From Tyto alba (Eukaryota; Chordata; Aves; Strigiformes; Tytonidae): a stretch of DNA of 64,000 nt. A program made the position numbers and the translations under genes. Below are positions 37,290 to 52,100 of this stretch, in pieces; positions within the stretch are counted from its first letter, which is position 1; each line of letters begins with the position of its first letter. Below the pieces are notes generated by a model. The model saw nothing but the letters and a program-made list of their open reading frames with translations. It was not told the DNA's origin and made no database searches. The stretch spans positions 27,207,323 to 27,271,322 of the forward strand of contig NW_024881272.1 of NCBI RefSeq assembly GCF_018691265.1, given 5' to 3'.

Positions 37290-37334
37290 TGCCTTTTTTT
37301 TTTTCTTTATTTTTTTCTTTTCCTTTCTTTTTTA
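37290..37334. repeat. T-rich pyrimidine tract beside CR1
   Basis: T runs interrupted by single C bases begin about 30 bases past the CR1 3' end. CR1 lacks a poly-A tail, so this is probably an independent low-complexity tract. Confidence 0.85.
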
Positions 37335-38512
37335 AATCAGCGTGGACTTTAAAAATGGACAACGCAGGGGAAAGTGCAGACCTCTATGTGAAAAAAGCCA
37401 AACTGAAAATATTTTCAGACTTTAAGTGGGTCATGTGCAGCACCGGATCTTGCTGTAATATCAGCGTACCAAAGGCTCAGAGAATGCATGCAGTGCCTGG
37501 GTTTTTTTTTTAGATATAGGGTGTTGTTGTGGGTTTTCTTGGGGAGTGCCCTCTGGCAGAAGCAGATAAGTAATGGCACCTTCTCCAGTCATTCGTAACA
37601 AGGCACGGTTATGCAATGTGATACACTGCTGTGTTGGCACTGAGATGGGCTCTGGGCCAAGAGGTGAAATGCCACATAGATATTCTAGCCCAGGGCTTCT
37701 AAGACAAACATCAGAGTGAGAAAGAAGAGTTCGCAGGAGTTCAGCGAATAGTACGCTCGTTTGCTTTGCCCTTCCCTACAGCATCAAACGTTAGGGTCAT
37801 GCCTTCACTTTCAAAGCCTTTCAAAACTCTCAGGAGACCTCCAAAACTGTTGCCAGTGGTTTGGCTGCCGGAGTGCTGAAACCGGTGCTGATGGCTTTGA
37901 TCACGAGACAACCCCATCTCATGGCTTCCTGGAGGAGCAGCTTCCTTCTTCTGCCTGTTGTGCCATATCTCACAAGCAGATTGCAAAACCTTTGCAGCAA
38001 CAGTAGCTCTTTCATTAGGTATTTTCTCAGCACCTAGCACACCAGGATCCTGGATAAAGGATAGGGCTGTCTCCTGGTTGTAGCTATGCTTGATGAGTAG
38101 CTATCACAGCTAGCCACTGCACAGCCAAGCGTTTACACCTCCTGTTGCCAATTTCCCCCCCAGTCCTTCTGGCAGAATGAAGCCAGACACCAAATCCAAG
38201 CAATGTGATTTTGAAAGAATTCAGCTCTGAATCAAAGGCTGAATGTCACATTTCAGCACTCTCTGTAATTATAACTGTTCATCAATACGTCTCTGAGAGC
38301 AAAATGATAGTCTGTTGTAAAGAAAACAGGCCTACCCCCCATACATTTAAATGCTTTCTAAACACAGTGCCTAGCTTACAACACATCTTATCGAAGGTTT
38401 AGGCTATCAAAGGAAGGCTGTGTGCTCCATGAGAAAAGTAATATCCGTTCTAGCTTTCAAACATTTTAGCTTTTTTATTAAAAATATGTATAACAAAAGC
38501 CTTACGCTGTTG

Positions 38513-38562
38513 TCATATATAAAGGAGATAACAAATGGCATATACAAAGCAGATAACAAATC
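38513..38562. repeat. Imperfect tandem duplication, about 24 bp unit
   Basis: Two adjacent copies of a unit of the form CATATA.AAAG.AGATAACAAAT.. lie side by side with a few substitutions. Confidence 0.7.
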
Positions 38563-40087
38563 CTAAGAAGTGGAAATCTGTCAGCTACTAATATCAAAAG
38601 GCTACATAGAGAATTAAAGGCAAAAAAGTTTTTCCCTGCAAGCTGTTTATAGCTTGAGCAAACCTGAAGGAACCCATTGTCGCTATGGTCCCTCCATTCA
38701 CTGAGTATTTGCTACACGGACCACCATCCAAGTTATCACTGAATTTAAAAGGCCTTCTCTAAAGGGACAATGCTGAGATAAAGTCAGATTTTAAAAATTG
38801 TGGTTATATGAGAAATAACACCCTAGACTACTGAGAGAGAGAGAGCATTAAAAGACCACAGTTCGGTTCTGCAACCACAGTTAGCAGTATGAAAGGGGAC
38901 AGTCATTCCTACAGTATCATGCAAGACAGAAGTATTACCTCAGCTCCATGCCTGGGAAAAATGACATAAGATGCAGTGCAGTGTGGATGAAAGAGTCATC
39001 TCCAGTCCCAGAGCTGGTAACATGGGAGCCCTTGGGCCCCACGCCAGGCACACCTGCAACAACTTGCAGCACAGCTGCAAAAAATAACACCCTGAGAGAC
39101 ATGACCAGCAGTGGGGCAAAGCTGGGAGCCACAGAGCAGAAAAAGCTGCAGCTCCCTTTGTCCTCTGCTACCTCCCTGGTTCTGGATCTGGCCAAAGCTG
39201 GGAGCTGCCAACCAGCGGAGAGACAAAGCTGGGCAGCCTGGCAGCACCTCGCCTCCCTGGGAGGCATTTCCCAGCTTCTGTGAGGTTTTTTTAGAAATTT
39301 GTAAGCTTTAATTTGAGAAAGAAACACAGGGGCTGCTGCAGCAACTTTGAATAGTTCACTGATTTCTGTGCTGGAAAATCCCACACACCCATTGTCAGAT
39401 GACATTAGACTGATCGGCTCCTGACTCCAGTCATATGCTCTTCTACATATAGAGGCAGAAATGTCTGTCTCTCACGATTCCAGACCTGAAGAAAACCAGA
39501 AATGTCCACAAATTGCGGTAATTGAAGGTTCCAGGTGATTTTATTAATCTTACAATGTAATGGCAGAAAGCTTTGGGCAGAATGGATGCTTGTTGGGGAA
39601 AAAAAATATCTAAATCTGGGGCTAGTGCTTCAATTTCTAATAATAAAAATAATAATACTATTTAAAAATACCCCAGAGATTTGCTTTAACTTAGCATTTC
39701 AAGTAGGGTGGAAAAGTAATGTATTATTACCTCTCCACCCCAGGTTTAAACCAACATGTGGTTTAAGTCTAGTTTTCTAAACGCAGGGGTCTTCATGCAG
39801 CATCTATGTACATATTACTTGCCATTTACAGCAAAACACAAGAACCTAAGAAGCAGAAAACCACAGCATCTGTGTGTCAGGCTGAGATCACCGTAACAAT
39901 GCCCTGGCCTGGGCAGGCAGGAGCAAGAGGGCTATATCCAAAAAGAGATGCCATAGCTCAAGCAGAGCAGACAGGCTATGGAAATCAGAGGGTGAGGTTA
40001 TGAAGAAAGACAATGGTTCTTTCAGGCCTTAAAACTGTATGATCATTCCTAATAATTAGGAATAAATTAGCAGGAGCCTTCTTGAAC

Positions 40088-40107
40088 TTTTTTTTTTTTT
40101 TTTTTTT
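40088..40107. repeat. Poly-T tract (T20)
   Basis: A pure T run. The neighbouring sequence shows no recognisable retroelement. Confidence 0.95.
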
Positions 40108-43100
40108 AACCTACTGCAAAGAAAGTAGCAGTCAGGCTATTTCGCTTACAACCTTACAAACACTTTTAGGTTTAGAACCTCTCCTCCTAAGGCATCAATA
40201 CTGAGAAAAATCCTCCCTTCTTCCAACTCAGTGAGCAGCACGCATTAACACCCTCTTGAAAACAGTGGCAGAGTCTCTGTTCGAGGCGAGAAGAGCCACT
40301 GGAAAGTACGTGAAGAAGCTGGTTATGTCTGCGCTGGGTGAGAGGCCAGGCCTGGGGAGAGCAATTCCCTCCTGCCACTGGCACAATGGCAGAAGAAGCT
40401 GTGTTGTTGACAAGGAAAGAGGCACCACTTTAATTTTCTGATCCTGTAAAAGTTCTCCTGTGCCTGGATACTTGCTCTGCTTCATGTGGATACTCAGTGG
40501 GTTTTCCTGCCATTCCTTTGGGCCTTTTCTGGACTGACTCTCCTTGTACGTTTTTTGCAGCCCCTTCTTTCACAGGACAGTGTTATCCACAGAGTATCCT
40601 TCACTGCTCACTAGCCCCAGCATCTACAGACCTCAAGCAAATGATTCCTAGCCACAAATCTGCCTGACTTTCTTCCCTTGCCAGCCCTCAGCTGCCTTTG
40701 CAAAATTATGTGTCACGTCTGCTGGCACTCCTCTCTTCATTCACTAATCTCACAGGTCCATGTGCAGCACAAGTAACAAAGCCTCATTTTCAGCAGTTCA
40801 AGTCTTACACCCTCCACCTGTCTCCCATCACAGATCTTTTTGCACACCCTCTACAACAGTCCAGGGTCATCCTCTGTCCACTCAGTACAATGTCTTCCTG
40901 ATAGCTTCTCCTCACTTAACATTCCCAGCTCCTTTTCTCAGTACTCTACTCCAAGTCAACATCCCATATCCCTGTCCTGTATCTCCCAAGACCCCCCTGC
41001 AGTATGCCCACATCCCATTCACGTCCACTAGTCTTGTCCCATAAAGCCCTCAATTCTCTCCTTCATCGCTTACTTCTAATGAACCTCAAGTTTGACAGCC
41101 ACCTACCTATGGATTTACTATGGACAACTTATTTATTTTGGACAGAAAGTGACAGGTCTGTCAGACACAAGCAGAAGCTGGAACCCATAAAGATAGCAAT
41201 CTAATTTACCTAAAGAGACACAATGAAGTAAATGAGAGAGACCTCTGGAGTCCCCTATAATATTCCAGCAAGGAAAGTTGACAGATCCTTAAGGAAATAA
41301 GACAAAGACACAAAGGGAGAGAATAATGAAAAACAGAAGATGCCAAGTACAGAAAAGATTTCAGTGGCACAGGAAGAAGTCACACCAAAGATGATCTAGG
41401 ATGCAGTCAGGTAGAAGGACCTCCAGATGAAGACTGCTCCTGCAATGAGTTTAGAGTCAAAAGGCAAGAGGCAGATGGGATGGTACTCCAGGCAGCAAGT
41501 GAGGACAAGCATTTTTAAGATGAATGAAACATTCTGAAAGAGGAAAGTCCAACACAGGCTGTGTATATATTAGATCAGATTTTTCCAACAGACAGGAAAC
41601 TGCATCACAAGGAAGGAGGATTAAGATTCATAGCTCTGAAAGCAGCCAAGGCAATGAGTTTAAGAAGCCATTGCCACACGTCTCCATTTCTAAGTCCCTG
41701 GTTCAAGGAAGGCAAGTTTTTCTTCTCTGAAGGGGTTTTGTGAGCTATGAGCACACAAGCACAGAATAAGCACCAGTTTTAGATTATTTTACAGGAAGAT
41801 TATAGTATGATTTTTCCCACCCCTTTCCTCTTTTGGAAAGATACATACAACATTTTTTTTGCCTCAATTCACAGCCAAGATGGATTTGGAGCTTGATATT
41901 ACGCTGCTTTTCTCATTGAAAAGGTGTTGAGGCCACAAAGAATCAGAGTTCATCAGGCATCCATGAAAAAGATTTCCTACCTTTTGTTCAGCTTTACTCC
42001 TATGTAAAGGACTTGTATTTTCACACCTCAAGAGCCTTTAAAAGGTTAATTACATTTGACAACCTATTCTTTTTTTGGTAGGGAAAAGATTGATGTCTGC
42101 TGTTTTACATCACTATCACTGATGATTTGTAGGCCTATAAAGATAGCAAACGAAATGACGTTTGTTGTTTTTTCCCCGTAAACTGATAATAAACTCTTCT
42201 CCCTTAGACCTTTTGGACTGGCTTGTATATGACAGCATTTCATTTGTATTCCAGCCAAATGTCATGCTATCTAGTGTCATATCAGGTAGAACAAAGACAA
42301 ACTCAGAAAACACAGAACAATAGAGGCATTTTGGATTTTTAACCAGCATGCAACATGTCCACTGGCAATGACTTTAAGGTTGAAAAGATGTTACTTTATT
42401 AACAGAGCACTTGTATGTGTCACAGCTGCTGTGGAAACAACTGCCAATGCAGCCAGGCATCGGAAAGCTCTGGGTGGAACCATTTATCGACAGAGGAGAC
42501 TTGTCTGTTCCAAACTGTTTTTTTCACCGGCTTCCACATTTCTGCTGGGAAAGTTCAGAGCATTCAGATGAACTGCTTTGTATTTGGGTAGAGAGGAGTA
42601 AGCTTGCTCAACTTGCTAAACCACTGGAAGGGGAATTACACAATGAAATGTGCTCCCACACAGGCAACATGATTTTCGTGGGCAGAAAGGAGGAAGTAAA
42701 GTTGGAGAAAACTCAAACTAGAAGCATGGGCCATTGCCTTCAGAGTCCAACTATTTGGTATTTACAGAGCAATAACTGACCTGTGAATAGGACACTATTT
42801 AGAAATTAAGAATGGTTGTCTACAAAATGGCAGTTACAGACTAGTAAATCAGTACTCAGAGATGGTGAAATGAAATATAAAAGCTTATGGCTTTAGGAAC
42901 AATAATACATTGAACATTTAAAAAAATCTTTTATTTGCCACCTCCTCCCTCCCAACAAAGGTAAATTCTACATCAGGTATTTGTCATCCTTAGTCGCCAA
43001 TGTTAAGTTCATCTACTGACACTGCAGCCACACAGCTCCAGCAACTCAACTTCACACTATCCTTCATTACCACAAGCACCCCAGCACCCACCGTTATATT

Positions 43101-46100
43101 GTGGGAAGGTTTGTCCTATCCCCCAGAGCATTCAAGGGGAACTTGGACATGTGCCCACCATGATCACACACGGGCCACCCTCTCCCAAGCCATTTGCTGC
43201 AGTCAAGCCTGCATCACTTCTGTTTCAATGATGGCCACCTCTCCAGAGAGTGACATTTTAATTGTGCATGTCTTTTTTTTTTTTTGCTCTGTTAGCTTCC
43301 AGTCTCAGCCAAACAGCTGGGTAACTTTGGCTGGAATTCAGAATTAACGTAAATTTTTTTTAACCTCTTGATACAAAGGCATTTTACATGGTTCCCCCAT
43401 ACAACCTCTGTGCACAAAAGCCTGCTATAAAAATAATCCACCACATGCAAACCACCGACATCCCGAGATCGATGTCCAGAGGCACCGAGACACAGCCCGG
43501 ACCTGCGAGCCATTTGGGCAGTGTCACAGACTGGCAAATCATTCTCACCACTTGAGCCAAACACATCCTAGTGCAGCGCTGGAAACACCAACACCCTGGA
43601 GGACCCCCCCCAGCACCTTTTAACAGTGTTCAAGTTTCAGTTCTTGCTGGCTTAGCATCAGAGCCCTCTTCTAGTGTAATACAATCAAATTTCCTATTTA
43701 AAGTGGTATTGCACTGCACCCTGCCCGCAGCTGCAGTACGGCAATGGGACCAAGCTGCCCGACACGGGCAGGGCTGCTGCAGGGGCATGAATCTCACCAC
43801 TTAAGAGTCTGGTTGTGATCGACAAGTAGAAGCTGCCAATGTTCAGTCGCTCCTCTTTGCCCTGCAGCAGCAATCTCTACTCCCAAGTGCTCAAGTGCGG
43901 TTCTGTCTGAGGTGTCTTTAGCTTGGGATTTGATCACGGAAGGACTTTAAGACCAAAAGTTTGTCTGCTTTTTCCATCTTTTTAGCTTTCTACAAACCCT
44001 ACTTCCCTTGAAAAATCAGAACATTTCTACTTAAGAGGTTAAATGAGGACTTGAATACAGATTCACAAATGCTGGCTTACATAACTTCTCAAGTAAATAT
44101 ATGTAGCGTAGCATGCATCAGTTGTCTGAAGGATACAGGTCCTGTGCCACTGGCAGAGAAAGTACTAGTAATTACTTGGCAACGCGGGGTAGGCCGTTCC
44201 TCTTTAACTGTGGGAGGACACAAAACATGAGCAGCTATTTGCTTGCATGAGCAACTTTGACAGCAAATGGTTATTCAGAGAGGAGCAACCTGGCCTGAAC
44301 CCCACTCTCTGAGGCTGCATACCCCACTTTAGCCATCAGGACACAAAATCTGGAAAAACTACACACATCTGAACCTGCACGCTTGACAGGCCCCCAAATA
44401 TTTGTGCTGATTCAGTAATTCAAGAGAGAAACTGATAATCACACAACTAAGTATCAGTTGGCCTTCCTTTTTTCCCATTCTGGAAGGATGGAATGAGAAA
44501 TCATAGTTTACTTTTGGCTTCAATACAAGATAGTGAATTCTCTGAGGCAGCGACCATCCATTCCATCGATGTTAGCAGAGCACTTACAGCAGTGAGGTCC
44601 TGGTCCAGGACTGGGGTTGCTAAGCAATATGGAAATACAAATGATAAACGAATAACAGCCACCTGCAAAAGATTACATGCTGAATTGTACCTTACCATGA
44701 AAGCTTATGTTTCAAACTTCATCTCATTTGGATTCAAATTTGATGAAATTAAATTTAAAAGGAAGGAATGATTATTGTACAGAATGTTTTGAGATGTAAA
44801 CACTTCCTTTTCTATTACTGTGATTCAGTTTAGGACTTGTTTTTTTTCTGTAAGGCATTTAAAGCATGCAGCTCTGTGGAATACAATGGCTGGTTTGCTT
44901 ACTACAACACACACTTGAAACTGCTTAAGTATATTTTTCTGTCAACATGTATTTGTGATTCCCACATTTAAAAGGTGACTTATTCTGTGTACAAATGTGT
45001 TGTTAGCATGATTAATGTCAGAACAGTGTTTGCTCTCCACATCAAAGATTAAAAGCTGCTCATAAGAAACCTTCTTTATAACATATAGCAATGTAAACAT
45101 ACCATACTAGGAAATCCCACAAAAGAAACTTCCTCTCAAGGCCACCTCAGATTTGCTGCGTCTGCTCTGAGCTCAAGCAATACGGTTGCTACCATACATC
45201 CCTTAAGAAGGCAGATTCCTTCTCTGTAGGCTTGGTCTGTAACCCACTGGAAAGGTTCCCATTGACTTTATTAGGCAAACAGTGCCGCTCTGCACCACGT
45301 CCCACGCCGAGGGCCGGTCAGGGGTACAGCTGGATCGCTCAGAACATGCAGAGATTAGGAAATGCAACAAGATCATCAGACTTGGGACTTTAGGGGTAAA
45401 TTACATCTTTGGAATTCAATCCAGGTAGTTAAAAAACAAAAGATACACTCTTTTATTTAGATTTTTATTGCACTGGGACCTGTGAACAAGTACAGGTGTC
45501 TGATTCTGTGTATTAGGAAACACCTCCAAACAAAATTAATTTGGGGTCATTCTGATTTCAAGTGAAATGATAGAAAAAGAAAAAAAAAATCCCTTTTTAT
45601 CTAGTGGGATCTTGATAACACAATTCATTCTAACCCTTGGCATCCACCTCACCCACAGCAGCACTCAGACTCCTGCTCTTACCATGCATCAGGAGCCAGA
45701 GTAGCCCTCTGTGTGTGTATCTATCACAAAACTCTGAAGTAGTTTGACTTTTATTGGCTTGCAGAGAGGAGGTTTAAGCTTGCACTTGCTGTAGACCAAA
45801 TGCTGTCGCACAGAAACAGTTACACAAAGCTACAATTTGCTAAGCTGCAGCAATTTAATTGCAAATTTGAACCTCTGTCATCAAAAGATTATTCTATCTA
45901 GGAATAAATGTTAGTCTCAATCTTTGTACACCACTCGGATAGTCTTACCCTGTTCCCAAAACAAACAAAAAAGTTAATTTGCACAATTTTTTATTTTTTT
46001 TTTGTTAAGAAGCTTACAGTTGGAGTGCTTTCTCCCTGGCTCAGAGGCAAGAGGGTAGCTTCGGAGGATGGACAGGTAAAGCTGTGTGCAAATCCCAGAG

Positions 46101-49100
46101 TGGCAACTTCTCTGGAAACACGTATGTTTTGGACCCCAAAGAAACAAAGCAAGTCAAGGCGGTGCTGAGGCAGGAGGGGAAATTATGCTAATCCAAACTA
46201 CAATGGAGGTTCCATGTTACAGAGCTAGATGCAAAGCTTAATATTCTTTTTTTCATGAACACACTCCCTGTAACTTGGTTACTTAGGAGATTTCACTCCA
46301 CATTGTTACTTAAGCTCACAATCACTTCATGCTTCAAGATTAATCCCCACAATAAACACAACAATGACAAACAGAACTGGGGACATCAGGGAGAAACATG
46401 GATATTTGGGGTTTTTTCAGAGATATTACACGTGCAGTTCAAGAGTTGGAAGATTTCAAATGAATCTTGCCAAAATTCCTCAAGACAAGTGCTACTGAAA
46501 CAGCACATACAGATGAGTGTGGCGTTATGTACTATCAGATTACCTGAGCTATTAATCTTTAATAAAAACATAAATAAAAACAACGGTGAAGCTCAGCCTG
46601 GTATTGTAACAGTACCCAGGAAAAGTACACATATGGTACCCCAAGAAAGCATATCTGTCAAAGTATCAGTGGCTAAAATATCCAGGCTTCACTTCTCAAA
46701 GATCCCCAAGAGTTTTGAAAACTCAATTCCCATTAGATTTATCTTCTGGATGGCTTTCCAGATCCCAGCCTCAAGTTTGCACTGACATATACCACATTTT
46801 CTAAAAGCCTTTGGATAGTATCCTGATAAAAAGCATACAGTGTTACTTGACTTTTAGAGCAGAGGACTTGGAATGACTTCATCAGTGCTCATTTCTGACT
46901 TAAGGCATGATGCTGAACAAGCCAGCAGCTCCCCATTTCTGAGCATTATTGGTCATTTACTGTTCAGAAAACTACCTGCCCCACTGGGACAATCTGAGGC
47001 TTCATTAAATGTTTACAAACAGTGTTAGAATAGGTACAAATCTACATAAAAGCAAAGACAGTATTCATATAAGCACTGGTTAAGCGGAGACCTTAGAGGC
47101 ACCTACTAATGGCACCATACTGGAAGGTAACATCAGTATGATGCAGCAGCAGAGAAATATCAGATGGAAAGAAAAGATCCCTCAAGATGACTTTCAGAAG
47201 TGGAATAATGGAGGTAAGATTAAGTTTGACAGCCCAAATAAAAGTTCCTACAGATTGACAGGAAATCTGGTACACATTAGGAACCCAAAAGGAAGGGTAA
47301 CAACCTCAGCAGAGCCACTGATTACTGCTGAATTATGAGCTCTCAGCATGACAAAGACACAAAAAGCGCAGAAGATATTTCTAGAGAAAGGCATTTCTAG
47401 AAAGATAACGTCACTGTATAACATACTGTTACCACCCCAAATAAAATTCAGCACAAAGCATCACTGATGAAGAAAGATCAGACAAGTACAGAAGCAGTTG
47501 ACTATGATAAGAGCAGATGAATTGGTGAGCATATCTCCCAAGTGAAATTTAAAAGACAATTTGGTCTAGCAAAGGTAGAGTGGATATGATCTCTCAAACT
47601 CTTCAAAGACAGAAAAAGAAAGCTGCTGAAACTTGGCAGCAACATTTGCTCAAGAATAAACAGACATACACCACTCATGAGTAAATTCAAACTGGAAGCT
47701 GGGGAGCAGGGAATTAAAATAATCAAGTCCTGAAAACGAATGTTCTAGGCTTCTCTACCATTATGTGTAGAAAGAGCGAGATAGAAACTGATGCACCTGC
47801 ATAACGTTGGGCCTTCGACAGTACGGGTCCAGTAACTTCAATCCTGCATGACAAAGCCCAAGAGCAGGTCCATACACCTTCAGTACTACAGAACAGTGGA
47901 ACAGACATTCTTGGAGAAGAGTACTATACTTCCCAAAATGAACAGTTTGATCTTATATTGTATAAATGTTTCCTTTCCATAACAGACTGTAGTGTTTACT
48001 TTAATTCACACTAAATACCATCTTATTCCTCCATTAACCTAAGCCTTCAAATAAAACTGAATTATCTGACACATTTATACACTTGCCTTTGATTTGACCT
48101 GCAGCAATGCAATTCAGACTACAGATGGAATTGTTACTTCACTGTTTATTCCCTCTTTCAAGGGAAAAAATACGTGCATATTATGATGCATGAATTTCTG
48201 ATTTTAAGGTACTTGTGCTCTAATTAATACATCCTTCTCTGTTTTCAGTGTAATAACTACACCTAGTACCCATAACGCTCAAGACAGCGCTCAAGTTTTC
48301 TACCATCATCTTTAATACAGAAAATTCATTTGTATCCTTCTACAGGCAAAATAAGTCCAGATGAAATTAAGGACACAAGAAGGAGATTGGCGCATAGCTT
48401 ACAGCATTGAGAGACAGCTAGGGATTAGCAACAGGACTTTCTGTCCTGAGCTCAGACTCCACTAACCAGTGGCAAGAGATTCATGGTTCTGTAAGGATGT
48501 AGGTCATGCCAGAGGGGACAGACAAAGTCCTGAAGGAGCCTGGAGGCAATTAAAAGCAGTGATGCAGCTGAGCATCACCACAGGCAGTGAAAAGGGTCTT
48601 CCCCTGAGACTGGAAATCGCAGGCAAGAACCATCTATTCATCTTCCACATCTCTGACAAGAAGGGATGACTTGGTTATAAAGCCTTTAAAATGCAATGAG
48701 TCATTTCTCAGAAGAGGTCACTGGTTACTGAAATTTTGCAGAAATATTTAATAAAGAGAAAACCCTTGAATAACAAATATTAATTCCTTTAATCATACTG
48801 TATCTGATTCTTCCAGTAATTATATTTGGGGCACCTGATGGTACAAATAGGTAATTCTCATATGCAGAGTAGAGGCAATACTGGCTAACAAGACATCCTT
48901 CTGCTAAAAAAGCTTCACTGAATTTTATTTCCCAGACTGGAAAAGAGTTTGTTAGCCAGCAACAAAAGATCCCTAACTTTTGCAGAACAGCCTGTATATT
49001 CCTTATTCAAGAAGAAGAAAGTGCCATGCATGTTCACTGAGGAGTGGGCTAGAGGAACTTCTCACAAAGTACCAGCGTGGGAGAAACCCACCCATAAGTG

Positions 49101-52100
49101 CATGTATGAAACCCTATAGCCTGACCGGTGCAGGATCAGTCAGGTAAGCAGGAAGACCATGAGAGCAACTTCCGCACCACCCATAACCCTGCAAAACAGC
49201 ACCAAGGCCTTGCCCAGAGTATTTAATAATACTGCAGCACTAGGGTGGGATCGTAAGATCAATTGGTTTCTGCCCTCAGTATTACAACATGCACTTAAAC
49301 TGCTCTGATCTTATCCCTCCCATCATTAAGCTTCTAGTTAGTTAAAACCTACACAGCCTCTCCCAAATCACATGGGAAAAGGTCACCTTTGGTCACCCCC
49401 AGAGAGAGAGGAAGCCTGGATTAAGCAGACCAATACAAATATTTTTTTCTTGAGCTCATGAGGTGAGGGTCATCATTTTAAATGGATCAGCTCAACAGTG
49501 CTGTTCCGTCCATTCTTTGTAAATGAAACCTGGATGAACCAGCATGTGAGCTTTTAATTTGCAGTGGTATTAATTTCAAAACAATAGGAAATACAAAAAG
49601 AACAATAGGTGTTTAAGAGTAAAACATTAATTACTTTTCAAAAGGTGCAGTACACAAATTTCCTGATGTCTTTACAAATAGAAATAAACCCATAACATGA
49701 TTTCACAACATTCGTAAGTGACTAAGTTAATTAACAGGGAATCTTCAGAGAGATGATAAGGAAATTCAGAAGAACCTTCTCTGACACTATTAAAAATTCT
49801 GGAAGGAAGGGACTTCTTAAAAAAAAAAAAGAAAAGATTAATTACAGGTTTTTTTGCTTTACCTCGATATAATTTCTGTTTGCAAATTTAAGACGGTTTT
49901 GACCTTCAAAATTCTGGCAAAGAATAGTTTTCATTACACCATCTCAGTGGAGAAAGTTGGCAGTTCCTCATCTTGTCTCTGAGGTTAACTGAGAATATTA
50001 ATTATTTAGCAGACATGGTCAAACAAAATATATATATGTCCTATCAGAAGCAACCTTCAACTTATCAGTGTAGACACAGCAAGAGTTGATGCATAGCAAG
50101 CCCTTCTGTCAGGTCGGGTTCCTTTATGGGCTTTGGTTGGAGGCTCCAAAATGAAATAATTCCACAAAAGATGATGTCTCTCCCTAAGGATACCCTACCT
50201 TATTCTGAGCATACATAACAGCATGATGATAAGATCTTCACCATTCTTTGTCAATTCATAGATATCATCAACCAAGAAAACTCCATAACTATCTTGAAGA
50301 TGGTACAAAATTTAACAATAGTAAAATGACTGTGGGCTCCCTTTTTTCTAAGTTTTACTACTTCAGTGTCCCTTTTCTGTGAAACTCTGCTCACCTCTTG
50401 CTCTTTCCAGTCCAGTTTGACACCATCACCCACCTACCTGGCTGAGGTATGAATACATGAATAAGCAGTTTGGCAATCAGGAAGAACATGCTCTGTCTTG
50501 TCATTGGCACCCGTACAGTACCAAGTCAAAGAGGAAAGTGTATTAGAGATAAATACTCATTTTAAGAACAACATTTTCATGACAGAGCTATACTTAATCA
50601 TACAGTATAAAGGGAATTACTCTGGGACATCAATTGTTTGAGAACCAATTAAATACCAGTTTTTTCTACAGAGGCAAATTAAGTTTGCCCAACAAAATGA
50701 AATTACAACTATTGTATATGACATTCTAACACAAACTGACATGCATCCTAAAACACGAGATTTTATCATATTAACTAAATCAAATATGGTACTAAGAGAA
50801 TATCAAGAACTCCTCTATATAAAGTATTTCCATAAAACTAAAGTGAATTTGAGTAGATGTAAAGGAAAACTATTACAAAAATGAGTCACGACCTAGAAAA
50901 TGTGTGGTATTTGAAGACACCCAGTCTATCGAGATGTTCATGTGGTAGAGAAATACTGAGGCAAGGTATTAAGACAGACAAACCAAGAACAAAGAATTAG
51001 AAGTTAAGCTAGAAAAATTCAGAGAAATAAGGCACAAGCTGAGCAGCAAGGCTAGTTACCCACTGGAATAAACTACTAAAGGAAAAGATGGATTTAACAC
51101 TTTGATGATTTTACAAGGCTGCTCGTTTTTTTGAGTAGCATGCTGCGGTACAGACAAGGTTTCTCTTCAAAGGAGCAACCAAGCGAAGATTTCTGACATG
51201 TTCTGCAGGGGACCACTCCATCTCATCAAATGACCCACCAGCAGATGCACCACAGCCTGCAGTCTTTCCACCCATCTTTAGGCATGTAAGTCGACAGCCA
51301 AGAACATCCTTCAAGAACTGTACTTAGATCACAGAAATTTGAAATAGCTTTTCCTTCACAAGATCAACAGGTGGCCGTTTTTCATACAGTAAATGGAAAA
51401 AGGCAGTCCCGGAAGGCAATTTAAAGTCATAAATCAGTATAATCTGTCAAAGTGCCTAATGCTCATCTGATAGAAATGACAATCCAAACCTAGGAACTGT
51501 AATTAGGTGGGAAACTTCCAGGCCATTGAGCCTCTGAAAAAGCAGGGGATCCTCTGTTTTGAGAAATGAACATTTTTAAGAGATAATGCTGAAAGATCTA
51601 CTTATTCCATCTCACCACTTTGAGACCTTCATATAAGAGTAAAATTTTCTTTGCTACAATCTATGCTTCGGCACAGCAAGAAAAAAAGAGAAAATGCTGC
51701 TCTGTGAAGTCCCTGAACTGCAAAGTCTGCCTTACGGTGACAGCAGTACTACCAGATCTCCTAAGGAAATGCTCTAGCTCCGTGTCACTTATCTCCAAGA
51801 ATAACAAGCAGGTATTTCACTTCAGAACCCTGCTGTCAACTTGCAAGGCAGGAATTGTGAAACGCTTCTAACTCCTTACCTTTAAGGGAAGCACAGCAGA
51901 CTGCCTCCCACTTGCAGAAGGAGCAGAAATGAAAAAGGAAGACCAGGAAAACAGACAGGGCTGGATAACATCAGGAAAATTACCGATTTGTGGATTTATC
52001 TGGCATAGACAGATTGATACAGAACAGCAGTACAATATATCTGTAAAGCTGTGTAAATGTGCTAGATAGAGGTATCTGCAGAAGAAAATGCTGATTATTG

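Noticed and set aside
40490..40580. Reverse CR1-like words (GGGCCTTTTCTGGACTGACTC)
   Set aside because: Similarity is limited to about 20 bases with no CR1 end or further landmarks.
46255..46785. 176-codon plus-strand open frame
   Set aside because: No recognisable domain, no flanking splice or promoter evidence, AT-rich codon use like the surrounding non-coding DNA. Length is within what chance can give over 64 kb.
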